DNA of 64,000 nt, taken from an uncultured Litoreibacter sp. (GTDB lineage: Bacteria > Pseudomonadota > Alphaproteobacteria > Rhodobacterales > Rhodobacteraceae). A program made the position numbers and the translations under genes. The notes beneath the pieces were generated by a model. It was not told the origin of the DNA. It worked only from the letters and a program-made list of their open reading frames with translations, and made no database searches. The DNA is taken from positions 124,001 through 188,000 of the forward strand of contig CANLQL010000001.1 in NCBI GenBank assembly GCA_947493265.1, written 5' to 3'. This document shows, piece by piece, positions 29,042-38,211 of the stretch (position 1 is the first letter of the stretch; each line of letters begins with the position of its first letter).

Positions 29042-30013
29042 ATGAGCGCCCGGCAAGAATGGAACCATGTTCCTGAAGTTCCAATCAGAGTATCGCCGCT
29101 TTGGCAGTGGCCGCCAAAACCGTGGGCGGCCTTCAGATGGTATTTCGACAGCTGGTTCTTTCTGACCGTCAACCTGGCCATCGTGGCAATTTCATTTGCG
29201 TCGCTTTACTGGGTGAGCCCATCATTAGAACAGACCCTAAATTGGGAATTTGGCTGGGTTTTTGGAATTTGGCTGCGAAATGCGGCTATCGTAACGTTGC
29301 TGGCTGGCAGCCTGCATTTCTGGTTTCACCGTTTCTCAGGACAGGGATCAGAGCTAAAATACGACCCCAGACCGTTCCCACGCAATGGACGGATGTTCAC
29401 CCTAAACAGCCAGTTGTGGGACAATATGGTCTGGACGATCTGCTCAGGCGTGACGATCTGGTCGGCGTTCGAATGCCTCCTCTGGTGGTCAATGGCCAAC
29501 GGCTATGCGTCTGTGATCACATTTGAAAGCAACCCTGTTTGGTTCGTTGCGATCTTCTTTTTGATTCCGGTTTGGGAAAGCTTCTACTTCTATTGGATGC
29601 ATCGCTTTCTGCACACTGACGTGATGTACCGCTTCCACGCTTTGCATCACCGGAACACCGATATTGGCCCGTGGTCCGGGCTTTCGATGCATCCGGTCGA
29701 ACATTTCTTCTACTTCGGATCGGTTCTGACGCATTTCCTGATCGCGTCCCATCCGGTTCATGTGATTTTCCACCTGATGTTCTACGGATTGCTAGCGATC
29801 ACGACCCATACAGGCTTTGAGGGTGTTCTTTTCCGGAATAAGAAACGACTACATCTCGGGAACTTCCATCATCAGATTCACCACCGTTATTTTGAATGTA
29901 ACTACGGCAATCTTGACGTGCCCTGGGACATACTTTTTGGAAGCTGGCATGACGGTACCGCTGAAGGAAAAATACGCTTGAAAGAACGACTCAAAAGCCG
30001 GAGCAGAAGATAA
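29042..30013 (+). CDS. Membrane fatty acid hydroxylase/sterol desaturase-superfamily protein
   Basis: A 323-residue membrane protein with about four to five helices and the complete histidine set of the di-iron hydroxylase superfamily: HRFLH at 187-191, HALHH at 199-203, HTGFEG at 256, and HHQIHH at 276-281. Relatives hydroxylate or desaturate sterols, fatty acids, carotenoids or ether lipids. Sterols are unlikely here; a lipid or another membrane-accessible substrate is possible. It sits second in the five-gene operon, one base before the acyl-CoA dehydrogenase start, so its product may feed the CoA pathway downstream. Confidence 0.85.
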   Translation: MSARQEWNHVPEVPIRVSPLWQWPPKPWAAFRWYFDSWFFLTVNLAIVAISFASLYWVSPSLEQTLNWEFGWVFGIWLRNAAIVTLLAGSLHFWFHRFSGQGSELKYDPRPFPRNGRMFTLNSQLWDNMVWTICSGVTIWSAFECLLWWSMANGYASVITFESNPVWFVAIFFLIPVWESFYFYWMHRFLHTDVMYRFHALHHRNTDIGPWSGLSMHPVEHFFYFGSVLTHFLIASHPVHVIFHLMFYGLLAITTHTGFEGVLFRNKKRLHLGNFHHQIHHRYFECNYGNLDVPWDILFGSWHDGTAEGKIRLKERLKSRSRR

Positions 30014-30014
30014 G

Positions 30015-31175
30015 ATGCAATACGGACTGAACGAAGAGCAGGAGATGATCGTCTCCACAGTTCGCAGCTTTGTCGAAAAGGAAATCTACCCGCATGAAGA
30101 GCTGGTTGAACGTACCGGCGAAGTTCCTGCGGAGATTGCACAAGAGATCAAGAAAAAGACCCTAGACTTGGGGTTTTACGCCTGCAATTTTCCGGAATCG
30201 GTTGGATGCGCCGGGCTTGGTCACGTTGACTTCGCGTTGGTTGAGCGGGAATTGGGTCGCGGATCGATGGCGTTGAACCACTTTTTCGGACGCCCCCAAA
30301 ACATCTTGATGGCATGCGAAGGCGATCAGGTGGACCGCTATCTCATGCCTGCCGTGCGGGGCGAAAAGATGGACGCATTGGCGATGACGGAACCGGGTGC
30401 GGGTTCTGACATTAGGGGGATGAAATGTGCGGCGGTCCGTGATGGCGGCGATTGGGTCGTCAACGGCACAAAACACTTTATTTCCGGGGCTGAGCACGCT
30501 GATTTCATCATCGTTTTCATGGCCACTGGTGAAGATGACACTCCCAAAGGCCCAAAGAAGCGGATCACAGCGTTTCTTGTTGATCGCGGCACGCCGGGAT
30601 TCACGATCCGGGATGGCTACAAGTCCGTCAGCCACCGCGGATACAAAAACATGATTTTGGAATTTGATGACTGTCGTCTTCCGGACGCGCAAGTTCTGGG
30701 CGATGTTGATGGTGGGTTTGAGGTGATGAATACGTGGCTTTACGCCACACGGATCACTGTCGCGACCATGTCCGTTGGCCGAGCACGGCGCGTGTTTGAC
30801 TACGCGCTCGACTACGCCGCTGAACGGGAACAGTTCGGACAGAAAATCGGAAAATTCCAGGGCGTGAGCTTCCAATTGGCCGACATGATCACCGAGATCG
30901 ACGCTGCCGATCTGCTGACCTTGGCAGCGGCTGATCTTTTGGACAAAGGCTTGCCGTCGAACCGGCAGATCGCGTCTGCAAAACTGTATGCATCGGAAAT
31001 GCTCGCGCGCGTGACTGATGCGGCGATACAGATTCACGGGGGCATGGGGTTGATGGATGACTACCCGCTTGAGCGTTTCTGGCGCGATGCGCGGGTCGAA
31101 CGAATTTGGGACGGCACCTCGGAGATCCAACGCCACATTATCAGCCGCGATCTTTTGCGGGCACTTGGGGCCTGA
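30015..31175 (+). CDS. Acyl-CoA dehydrogenase with Asp at the usual catalytic Glu position
   Basis: A 386-residue flavoprotein dehydrogenase. FAD-binding and substrate motifs include ALAMTEPGAGSDIRGM, REQFGQKIGKFQGVSFQLAD and IQIHGGMGLMDDYPLERFWR. The catalytic base of medium- and short-chain enzymes (Glu in YEGT) aligns with D366 (RIWDGTSEIQR), and the alternative isovaleryl-type glutamate is not evident near residue 250. Next to a CaiD-like hydratase, it could oxidise gamma-butyrobetainyl-CoA to crotonobetainyl-CoA, but a branched or other short acyl-CoA is equally possible. Confidence 0.92.
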   Translation: MQYGLNEEQEMIVSTVRSFVEKEIYPHEELVERTGEVPAEIAQEIKKKTLDLGFYACNFPESVGCAGLGHVDFALVERELGRGSMALNHFFGRPQNILMACEGDQVDRYLMPAVRGEKMDALAMTEPGAGSDIRGMKCAAVRDGGDWVVNGTKHFISGAEHADFIIVFMATGEDDTPKGPKKRITAFLVDRGTPGFTIRDGYKSVSHRGYKNMILEFDDCRLPDAQVLGDVDGGFEVMNTWLYATRITVATMSVGRARRVFDYALDYAAEREQFGQKIGKFQGVSFQLADMITEIDAADLLTLAAADLLDKGLPSNRQIASAKLYASEMLARVTDAAIQIHGGMGLMDDYPLERFWRDARVERIWDGTSEIQRHIISRDLLRALGA

Positions 31176-31181
31176 TCCACG

Positions 31182-33212
31182 ATGAGAGATTTGTCGCGAT
31201 TGCTGAACCCAAGCTCCATTGCTGTTGTCGGCGGTGGCGCATGGTGCCGTGATGTTCTGAAACAAGCCGCCAAGTTCAATCCGGATGTAACCTTGTATCC
31301 TGTGCACCCAAGCCTGAAGGAAATCGAAGGAATTAGGGTCTATCCAAGCGTAAAAAACCTGCCAGACCCGCCTGATGCAACGTTTGTCGGCATCAATCGG
31401 GATGCAACAATTGGCGTTGTCGAACGGCTTCGAAAGCTGAAAGCCGGTGGTGCGGTTTGCTTTGCGTCCGGTTTTTCGGAAATGCAAAACGAAGACAGCG
31501 CTGGCTCTGATGCGCAGGCGCGATTGCTGAAAGCAGCCGGGGACATGCCAGTCTTGGGTCCGAACTGCTACGGGTTTGTGAATGCCTTGGATCGGAAGGT
31601 AATTTGGCCTGACCAGCATGGCTGCCAACCCGTCGAACGCGGTGTTGCGATCCTGACGCAGTCGTCGAACATCGCCATAAACCTGACGATGCAGAAACGC
31701 GGTTTGCCGATCGCCTATATGATCACCTGTGGCAACCAGGCGCAGCTCAGCCAAGCCGAAATAGCGTTGGCATTGTTGGATGATCCCCGCGTAACCGCGA
31801 TCGGGCTTCATATCGAAGGGTTTCAGGACCTTTCTGCGTGGCAGGAACTGGCAGAAACCGCAGATCAACTGGGCATTCCATTGATCGGGTTGAAAGTTGG
31901 AAAGTCTGATCAGGCAAAGGCAGCAACCGTATCGCATACGGCGTCCTTGGCCGGCGCAGATGCTGGCGCACAGGCCTTGATGGATCGCTGCAATATTGCG
32001 CGCGTCGACGATTTGCCCACGTTTTTGGAGACGTTGAAGCTCGCGCATTTTGTCGGGCGGCTCAAAACCAACAAGATTGCATCGATCAGCTGTTCAGGCG
32101 GCGAAGCATCATTGGTTGCTGATCAAGCGTTGAATTACGGTGTCGCATTTCCGCCATTGGCAAATCATCAGCATTCCGCACTACGTGACGTTCTGGGGGA
32201 AAAAGTCGCGCTTGCGAACCCGCTGGATTATCACACGTTTATCTGGCGGGATGCGCAAGCAATGGGGAAATCCTGGGCAGCGATGGCGCAAGGCGATGCG
32301 TCTCTTGCCTTCTCCATCGTGGATTTCCCCAGGGATGACGTTTGTGACCCGGCTGATTGGGATTGCGCGGTCGAGGCCGCAACAATTGCCCGGAAATTGT
32401 CTGACAAACCCTTCGCCATGGTGGCGACGCTTCCTGAACTCATGCCCGAAAATACGATTGCCGACCTGACGGCGAACGGCGTGGTTCCGATGCTTGGCCT
32501 AAGTGAAACACTGGGCGCCGTTGAAGCTTTGTCCCGGCTTGGAAATGGCGACATTGACCCTGTTTCGGAACCTTCGATCTTCACATCATACAAAACGCTC
32601 ACAGAGGCCGATGCGAAGGCGGAGCTTGCGAAATTCGGTGTTGCGACACCTCAACTTAGGACGGTTTCCGATGTTGAAAGCCTGCGAGAGGGCGCAAGCG
32701 ATTTGGCCTTTCCAGTTGTCGTCAAGGCGGTTGGGTTGGCCCACAAGACCGAGAGCGCAGGCGTTGTTTTGAACTGTAAAAACATAGAAGAGGCCTGCAT
32801 CGCCGCATCTGAAATGCCGCATGACGGTCCGTTTCTCGTCGAAGAAATGGTGACCAGCGGGGTTGAGCTGTTGATCGGCGTGGTGAACGATCCGCCGCAT
32901 GGTTTGCTTCTGACACTAGGTGCCGGCGGCGTTTTGACCGAGCTGCTGGATGATAGCACCTCCATGCTGTTGCCTGTTGGAAGAGAAGCCATAGAAAAGG
33001 CTCTATTCAAGCTGAAAACAGCAAAAGTACTTTCGGGATACCGCGGGTCAGACCCGGTCGACATAGAGCGCATCGTTGATACGGTCCTATCAATCCAAGA
33101 CTATGTCCTGCACAATAGGGATGTCATCGCAGAGGTGGAAGTAAACCCCCTTATCTGCACGCCGACCGGGGCGATTGCCGTGGACGCATTGATCCGAAAG
33201 GGCACGCAATGA
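31182..33212 (+). CDS. Acetate-CoA ligase (ADP-forming)-family acyl-CoA synthetase, fused alpha-beta
   Basis: A 676-residue fused NDP-forming acyl-CoA synthetase. The N-terminal CoA-binding domain is seen in LLNPSSIAVVGGGAWCRDVL and LPVLGPNCYGFVN-type sequence (MPVLGPNCYGFVNALD); the succinyl-CoA-ligase-like middle contains VSHTASLAGADAGAQALMDR; the ATP-grasp C-terminus has FPVVVKAVGLAHKTESAGVV and GVVNDPPHGLLLTLGAGGVL. It activates a carboxylate to its CoA ester with ATP, giving ADP and phosphate. In this operon it most likely supplies the CoA ester for the dehydrogenase and hydratase. Its end overlaps the hydratase start by four bases. Confidence 0.9.
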   Translation: MRDLSRLLNPSSIAVVGGGAWCRDVLKQAAKFNPDVTLYPVHPSLKEIEGIRVYPSVKNLPDPPDATFVGINRDATIGVVERLRKLKAGGAVCFASGFSEMQNEDSAGSDAQARLLKAAGDMPVLGPNCYGFVNALDRKVIWPDQHGCQPVERGVAILTQSSNIAINLTMQKRGLPIAYMITCGNQAQLSQAEIALALLDDPRVTAIGLHIEGFQDLSAWQELAETADQLGIPLIGLKVGKSDQAKAATVSHTASLAGADAGAQALMDRCNIARVDDLPTFLETLKLAHFVGRLKTNKIASISCSGGEASLVADQALNYGVAFPPLANHQHSALRDVLGEKVALANPLDYHTFIWRDAQAMGKSWAAMAQGDASLAFSIVDFPRDDVCDPADWDCAVEAATIARKLSDKPFAMVATLPELMPENTIADLTANGVVPMLGLSETLGAVEALSRLGNGDIDPVSEPSIFTSYKTLTEADAKAELAKFGVATPQLRTVSDVESLREGASDLAFPVVVKAVGLAHKTESAGVVLNCKNIEEACIAASEMPHDGPFLVEEMVTSGVELLIGVVNDPPHGLLLTLGAGGVLTELLDDSTSMLLPVGREAIEKALFKLKTAKVLSGYRGSDPVDIERIVDTVLSIQDYVLHNRDVIAEVEVNPLICTPTGAIAVDALIRKGTQ

Positions 33213-33994
33213 ACACTGATCCGATTAAGCTGCACAAACGTGGACCAATTCTTCAGGTGACGTTGGACCGTCCCAAAGCAAATGCCATTGATCTGGAATC
33301 CAGCCGGATGATGGGCAGGGTCTTCGAGGTGTTCCGCGATGATCCCGAGTTGCGCGTGGCAATTCTAACAGGCGGCGGAGAGAAGTTTTTCTGTCCCGGA
33401 TGGGATCTGAAGGCCGCAGCCGATGGCGACGCCGTTGATGGCGACTACGGGGTCGGGGGATTTGGTGGGCTTCAAGAGCTTCCAAACCTGAACAAGCCTG
33501 TCATTGCCGCGGTCAATGGGATCGCTTGCGGCGGCGGGCTGGAACTTGCGTTGAGCGCCGATATCATCCTAGCGGCTGATCACGCGACCTTCGCCTTGCC
33601 CGAAATTCGGTCGGGAACAGTTGCCGATGCCGCATCGGTCAAGCTGCCGAAGCGTATTCCGTACCATATCGCGATGGAGCTTTTGCTGACCGGCCGCTGG
33701 TTCGATGTGGACGAAGCGCATCGCTGGGGTATCGTGAACGAAATCCTGCCTGCTGCGAAACTGATGGAACGCGCCTGGGAGCTTGCGACGCTTCTGGCGT
33801 CCGGCCCACCGCTGGTCTACGCAGCGATCAAAGAGGTGGTGCGCGAAGCCGAGGACAAGAAGTTTCAAGACGCAATGAACCTGATAACGGGTCGAAAGCT
33901 CGCGACCGTTGATACGCTTTATTCGAGCGAAGATCAGTTGGAAGGGGCCAAAGCCTTCACCGAAAAGCGCGATCCGGTCTGGAAAGGCCGCTAA
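33209..33994 (+). CDS. CaiD-like enoyl-CoA hydratase (crotonobetainyl-CoA hydratase-like)
   Basis: A 261-residue crotonase-family hydratase. It carries stretches that I recognise from E. coli CaiD: RPKANAID, GEKFFCPGWDLKAAADG and the C-terminal EKRDPVWKGR. Both catalytic glutamates are present, in GGGLELALSAD and FALPEIRSG. CaiD hydrates crotonobetainyl-CoA to L-carnitinyl-CoA. The carnitine CoA-transferase CaiB is not in the operon; an ADP-forming ligase is there instead. Assignment to the CaiD subgroup is well supported; the actual substrate is inference. It ends with a four-base overlap with convergent serB. Confidence 0.88.
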   Translation: MNTDPIKLHKRGPILQVTLDRPKANAIDLESSRMMGRVFEVFRDDPELRVAILTGGGEKFFCPGWDLKAAADGDAVDGDYGVGGFGGLQELPNLNKPVIAAVNGIACGGGLELALSADIILAADHATFALPEIRSGTVADAASVKLPKRIPYHIAMELLLTGRWFDVDEAHRWGIVNEILPAAKLMERAWELATLLASGPPLVYAAIKEVVREAEDKKFQDAMNLITGRKLATVDTLYSSEDQLEGAKAFTEKRDPVWKGR

Positions 33995-34875
33995 GCACCG
34001 GGCTTGGCAAACTCAGCCGCGGAATAGCCTTGAAGATAAAGAAGCGCAGTTAGATCACCGTGGTTGATCTTGTAGGACGCCTGTTCCTGCACAACTGGTT
34101 TCGCGTGTAGCGCGACACCCAAGCCCGCGCGCGTAAGCATTCCCAAGTCATTCGCACCGTCGCCAACAGCGATCACATCCTCCTCCGAGATGCCAAGGCG
34201 GGCTGTGATTTCTTCCAACGCCTTGACCTTTGCTTCCCGTCCAAGGATCGGTTCCCCCACTTGGCCAGTGATTTCGCCATTTGTGATCACAAGTTCGTTT
34301 GCGCGATGCTCGTCGAAACCAAGTAAGGCTGCGATTTTCGCTGTGAAGGCCGTAAACCCTCCGGATACCAAAGCGGCAAATGCGCCTTCTTGTTTCATCG
34401 TCGAAAGCAGTACGGACCCGCCGGGCATCAGCGAGATATTGTTGTCCAATACAGAGTCTATTATTGCAGAATTGGTGCCTTTCAGCAGACCAACTCGTTC
34501 GCGCAGCGCCTGATCAAAATTCAGCTCTCCGTTCATTGCGCGAGCTGTGATCCCTGCAACTTTTTCCCCGACGCCTGCGACGGCAGCAAGTTCATCAATG
34601 CATTCTTGTTGGATCATCGTGCTGTCCATATCGGCGAGAAGCATCTTCTTCTTTCGCCCAGCACTCGGCAGCACGGCAAGGTCTACTTGCGTCGCTTGGA
34701 GATCCCTCCAGACACTTTCGTGATTGTTAGGCATGGCGGGAATTTCGAACTCAGCCGCTATTCCAGGGTTCAGCCAGTTGATCTGACCACCGCCCCAAGC
34801 ATCCCGCAACGCCTCCACCAGAGGTCGTTGAACAACGGGCGTCTCAGGGTTGGTCAGCAGAACTGTGGTGAGCAT
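33991..34875 (-). CDS. serB: Phosphoserine phosphatase
   Basis: A 294-residue HAD-family phosphatase making L-serine from phosphoserine. The nucleophile motif is D82-x-D84 (LLADMDSTMIQQECIDELA), followed by SGGFTAFTAKIAALLGFDEH and GDGANDLGMLTRAGLGVALH. The first ~75 residues are an ACT-like extension normal for SerB. The frame is open to 35028, but upstream sequence is the serC leader; I place the start at the ATG at 34875 (MLTTVLLTNP). It is divergent from serC-serA. Confidence 0.95.
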   Translation of the reverse strand: MLTTVLLTNPETPVVQRPLVEALRDAWGGGQINWLNPGIAAEFEIPAMPNNHESVWRDLQATQVDLAVLPSAGRKKKMLLADMDSTMIQQECIDELAAVAGVGEKVAGITARAMNGELNFDQALRERVGLLKGTNSAIIDSVLDNNISLMPGGSVLLSTMKQEGAFAALVSGGFTAFTAKIAALLGFDEHRANELVITNGEITGQVGEPILGREAKVKALEEITARLGISEEDVIAVGDGANDLGMLTRAGLGVALHAKPVVQEQASYKINHGDLTALLYLQGYSAAEFAKPGA

Positions 34876-34934
34876 GTGAAGTTTCCGATTGTGAACACGT
34901 GTGTCGCAAAAAGTCGTTGAACCGGCGCTATAGC

Positions 34935-35007
34935 CCCACTTTCCGGGTTGTGAAAGCCCGAAGGCAGGATTATTGCGGTCAGTGGGACACCTCTCCCCAA
35001 CGAGAGG
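34935..35007 (+). promoter_or_regulatory. Structured serC leader, probable serC RNA motif
   Basis: The leader between serB and serC folds into two consecutive elements. CCCACT (34935-34940) pairs with AGTGGG (34981-34986) and encloses an inner stem CGGGTT/AGCCCG (34944-34960). A second hairpin, CCTCTC (34990-34995) with GAGAGG (35002-35007), follows at once. The ribosome site GAGGA begins 11 bases after the second hairpin and could pair alternatively with CCTC. A conserved 'serC' RNA motif is known upstream of serC in alphaproteobacteria; this matches in position and general form, though I cannot score it against the model. Confidence 0.6.
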
Positions 35008-35031
35008 CATATATCTGTGAGGATACACATT

Positions 35032-36186
35032 ATGACCACGACCGCTCCGGCCATTCGGCCGACGAATCCGCGTTTTTCATCCGGCCCTTGTGCCAAACCC
35101 CCTACATTTTCGCTCGATAAACTTGCTGACGCACCTTTGGGTCGTTCGCACCGCGCTGCTGTTGGCAAGGACAAGTTGAAACTGGCGATTGAGACGACCC
35201 GCGAAATTCTGGGCGTCCCTGATGACTATAAGATCGGTATTGTGCCCGCCTCCGACACCGGTGCCTTCGAGATGGCGATGTGGAACCTGCTTGGCGAACG
35301 CCCCGTTGAGATGCTTGCCTGGGAAAGCTTCGGGGCAGGGTGGGTCACCGATGTGGTCAAGCAGCTAAAGTTGGACGCCGAAGTTAAAACCGCTGAATAT
35401 GGCGAGATTGTCGACCTCGGCAAAGTCGATTTCGACAAGGATGTCTGCTTCACCTGGAACGGGACAACATCCGGTGTTCGTGTTCCGTCAAAAGACTCTA
35501 TTCCAGCCCAACGTGCCGGTCTGACCTTGTGCGACGCAACCTCTGCCGCCTTTGCGATGGACCTTCCCTGGGACCGGTTGGATGTCACCACATTCAGCTG
35601 GCAGAAAGTTCTCGGCGGTGAGGCCGCACATGGCGTTCTGATCCTGTCACCGCGCGCAGTGGCCCGTCTGGAAAGCTATACCCCCGCTTGGCCTTTGCCG
35701 AAGATTTTCCGCCTGACAAAGGCCGGTAAACTGATTGACGGCATTTTCACAGGTGCCACGATCAATACACCTTCGATGCTCTGTGTTGAGGACTACCTAT
35801 TCGCGCTTGATTGGGCAAAATCCGTGGGCGGCCTGAAAGGTCTGATTGCCCGCGCGGATGCCAATACCGCCGCGATCACAGCTTTTGTGGCAGAGAATGA
35901 TTGGATCGAATTTTTGGCGGTTGACCCTGCCACGCGATCCAACACATCGGTTTGTCTGAAATTTACAGATACGCGTATCCGCGATGGTGCAGGCTTTGCA
36001 AAAGCTGTCGCCAAACGTCTGGAATCTGAGGGTGTCGCATTTGATATCGGGGCCTATCGTGACGCGCCTCCGGGCTTGCGGATCTGGTGCGGTGCCACTG
36101 TTGAAACCTCGGATATTGAAGCCCTGCTTCCCTGGTTGAACTGGGCTTTTGAGGCCGAGATTTCCGCCCAAACGCAAGCCGCCTGA
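35032..36186 (+). CDS. serC: Phosphoserine aminotransferase
   Basis: A 384-residue PLP enzyme converting 3-phosphohydroxypyruvate to phosphoserine (also acting in pyridoxine synthesis). The N-terminus [13 protein letters not shown] and the PLP lysine region [19 protein letters not shown] are characteristic of the alphaproteobacterial/archaeal-like SerC type. A GTG at 35017 is in frame, but the ATG at 35032 is preferred because AGGA lies about eight bases upstream. It is the first gene of serC-serA, behind the structured leader. Confidence 0.95.
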   Translation: MTTTAPAIRPTNPRFSSGPCAKPPTFSLDKLADAPLGRSHRAAVGKDKLKLAIETTREILGVPDDYKIGIVPASDTGAFEMAMWNLLGERPVEMLAWESFGAGWVTDVVKQLKLDAEVKTAEYGEIVDLGKVDFDKDVCFTWNGTTSGVRVPSKDSIPAQRAGLTLCDATSAAFAMDLPWDRLDVTTFSWQKVLGGEAAHGVLILSPRAVARLESYTPAWPLPKIFRLTKAGKLIDGIFTGATINTPSMLCVEDYLFALDWAKSVGGLKGLIARADANTAAITAFVAENDWIEFLAVDPATRSNTSVCLKFTDTRIRDGAGFAKAVAKRLESEGVAFDIGAYRDAPPGLRIWCGATVETSDIEALLPWLNWAFEAEISAQTQAA

Positions 36187-36279
36187 AAATTAACGGGCGC
36201 TTAGCGCTTCGCGCGCTGGGGTCCGACAGAAATCCGACGCAAGTCATACGCAATTCATACACCAAAAAAGGAGCCCGAT

Positions 36280-37875
36280 ATGGCCCCCAAAGTTCTCGTC
36301 TCCGACAAACTTTCCGAGACCGCCGTTCAGATTTTCCGTGACCGTGGCATCGATGTTGATTTCATGCCCGAGCTTGGCAAAGACAAAGAAAAACTGCTTG
36401 CGCTGATCCCGCAATATGACGGCCTCGCAATACGATCTGCCACCAAGGCGACGGAAAAACTGATCGCTGCTGCCGACAATTTGAAAGTGATTGGACGGGC
36501 AGGGATCGGCGTTGACAATGTCGATATCCCAGCCGCATCCAAGAAGGGCATCATCGTGATGAACACGCCGTTTGGCAACATGATCACCACCGCCGAACAC
36601 GCCATAGCAATGATGTTTGCGGTCGCCCGCCAGATCCCTGAAGCCAGTGCCTCGACCCATGCTGGAAAATGGGAAAAATCGAAGTTCATGGGGGTGGAGC
36701 TGACCGGCAAAACACTGGGTGTTATCGGGGCTGGAAATATCGGCGGTATCGTTTGTGAACGCGGCGTTGGTCTGAAGATGAAAGTCATCGCTTATGATCC
36801 GTTCCTGTCTGAAGAACGCGCCGTAAAGCTGGGTGTCACGAAGGTAGAGCTGGACGAGCTTTTTGCCCGCTCCGACTTCATCACGCTCCATGTGCCTGCC
36901 ACCGACAAGACCCGTGGAATGATCTCGGCTGAAAACATCGCCAAGATGAAAAAGGGCGTGCGGATCGTGAATTGCGCCCGCGGCGGTTTGGTCGACGAGG
37001 ACGCCTTGGCGGACGCGTTGAAGTCTGGCCATGTTGCTGGCGCAGCTTTTGACGTTTTTGCCGTCGAACCTGCGACTGCCAGCCCATTGTTCAATCTGCC
37101 AAACGTCGTCGTCACGCCTCATCTGGGGGCGGCCACCACAGAAGCGCAGGAAAATGTCGCCCTGCAGGTGGCAGAACAGATGTCCGATTATCTTCTGACG
37201 GGTGCGGTTTCCAACGCGCTTAACATGCCGTCAGTGACCGCCGAAGAAGCGGCTGTCATGGGCCCTTGGGTGAAGCTTGCCGAACATCTGGGCGCGTTTA
37301 TCGGGCAAATGACCGACGAAGTGATCAAGGAAATCCAGATCACCTATAATGGTTCGGTCTCCGCGATGAATCTTGAGGCGCTAAACTGCGCAGGCATTGC
37401 TGGCATCATGAAAGCCACAAACCCCGATGTGAATATGGTCTCAGCGCCAGTGATCGCAAAAGAACGCGGCGTGAAAATCTCCACCACGACGCAAGATAAA
37501 TCCGGTGTCTTTGATGGCTATGTCAAAATGAATGTCGTGACGGATCAGCGGGAACGATCCATCGCGGGAACTGTATTTTCCGATGGAAAACCGCGCTTTA
37601 TCCAGATCAAAGGCATCAATATCGATGCAGAGATTGGCGCGCATATGGTCTACACCACCAATAATGACGTGCCGGGCATTATCGGTACCTTGGGCAAAAC
37701 CATGGGTGAAAACGGCGTTAATATCGCGAATTTTACCTTGGGCCGTGAAGGTGCCGGCAAGGAGGCTATCGCCCTGCTTTATGTCGACGCGCCCGTTCCA
37801 GCCAATGTCCTTGATGCATTGAAGGAAACCGGCATGTTCGAACAGGTCAAAGCCCTGCAATTTGACGCAGCCTAG
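36280..37875 (+). CDS. serA: D-3-phosphoglycerate dehydrogenase (type 1, with ASB and ACT domains)
   Basis: A 531-residue SerA, the first step of serine synthesis. The NAD-binding core has GVIGAGNIGGIVCERG and the catalytic VNCARGGLVDEDAL and VVTPHLGAATTEAQ (His-Glu pair region). The C-terminal third holds the allosteric substrate-binding domain and an ACT domain (NNDVPGIIGTLGKTMGENGV). This is the long form, usually regulated by serine. It lies 93 bases after serC; that gap holds a small hairpin (AGCGC/GCGCT at 36203-36217) and a GGAG ribosome site. Confidence 0.96.
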   Translation: MAPKVLVSDKLSETAVQIFRDRGIDVDFMPELGKDKEKLLALIPQYDGLAIRSATKATEKLIAAADNLKVIGRAGIGVDNVDIPAASKKGIIVMNTPFGNMITTAEHAIAMMFAVARQIPEASASTHAGKWEKSKFMGVELTGKTLGVIGAGNIGGIVCERGVGLKMKVIAYDPFLSEERAVKLGVTKVELDELFARSDFITLHVPATDKTRGMISAENIAKMKKGVRIVNCARGGLVDEDALADALKSGHVAGAAFDVFAVEPATASPLFNLPNVVVTPHLGAATTEAQENVALQVAEQMSDYLLTGAVSNALNMPSVTAEEAAVMGPWVKLAEHLGAFIGQMTDEVIKEIQITYNGSVSAMNLEALNCAGIAGIMKATNPDVNMVSAPVIAKERGVKISTTTQDKSGVFDGYVKMNVVTDQRERSIAGTVFSDGKPRFIQIKGINIDAEIGAHMVYTTNNDVPGIIGTLGKTMGENGVNIANFTLGREGAGKEAIALLYVDAPVPANVLDALKETGMFEQVKALQFDAA

Positions 37876-37896
37876 GACTTCTTTTGAAAAAATACG

Positions 37897-37922
37897 TCCG
37901 CCGGAGGCAACACTTCGGCGGA
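37897..37922 (-). terminator. Terminator for the small membrane-protein gene
   Basis: On the minus strand TCCGCCG pairs with CGGCGGA over a 12-base loop, followed by CGTATTTTTTC. The T run lies on the minus-strand side, so it ends the transcript of the gene at 37930-38127; it may also slow polymerase leaving serA. Confidence 0.65.
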
Positions 37923-37929
37923 TCATCCC

Positions 37930-38127
37930 CTATTTCTGACCAAACAGCTTCAGCACGCACCAGACAAGGCTTCCGCCAAAAAACGCACCGGCGATCCCGA
38001 TGATCTCTACGGAGGCGATCCCATGAAACCCGCGGTAGAAAACCGCAAAGGCCATAAGCGCGAGACCAACCGCACTGAACGCGAAACGGAACCACAGTTC
38101 TCCGCGGGTTGGCCCATATTTGCTCAT
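37930..38127 (-). CDS. Small two-helix membrane protein
   Basis: A 65-residue hypothetical protein with two likely transmembrane helices (about residues 12-30 and 38-58), a short basic N-terminus (MSKYGPTRGE) and KLFGQK at the end. I do not recognise a family. The frame extends ten codons further to 38157, but the ATG at 38127 has GAGGT four bases upstream. It is convergent with serA and divergent from the thiolase gene, and has its own terminator, supporting it as a real gene. Confidence 0.6.
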   Translation of the reverse strand: MSKYGPTRGELWFRFAFSAVGLALMAFAVFYRGFHGIASVEIIGIAGAFFGGSLVWCVLKLFGQK

Positions 38128-38211
38128 CGATACCTCATGACGCAAACGTAACGTCACAGGGACAAGGCTGCAAATCTTGCGCTAAACTAGGTTCAACCCA
38201 AGGAGGATCTC

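Noticed and set aside
30162-32048. A 628-codon open frame on the minus strand opposite the acyl-CoA dehydrogenase and ligase genes
   Set aside because: It lies entirely over two well-supported genes and has shadow-like composition without any motif.
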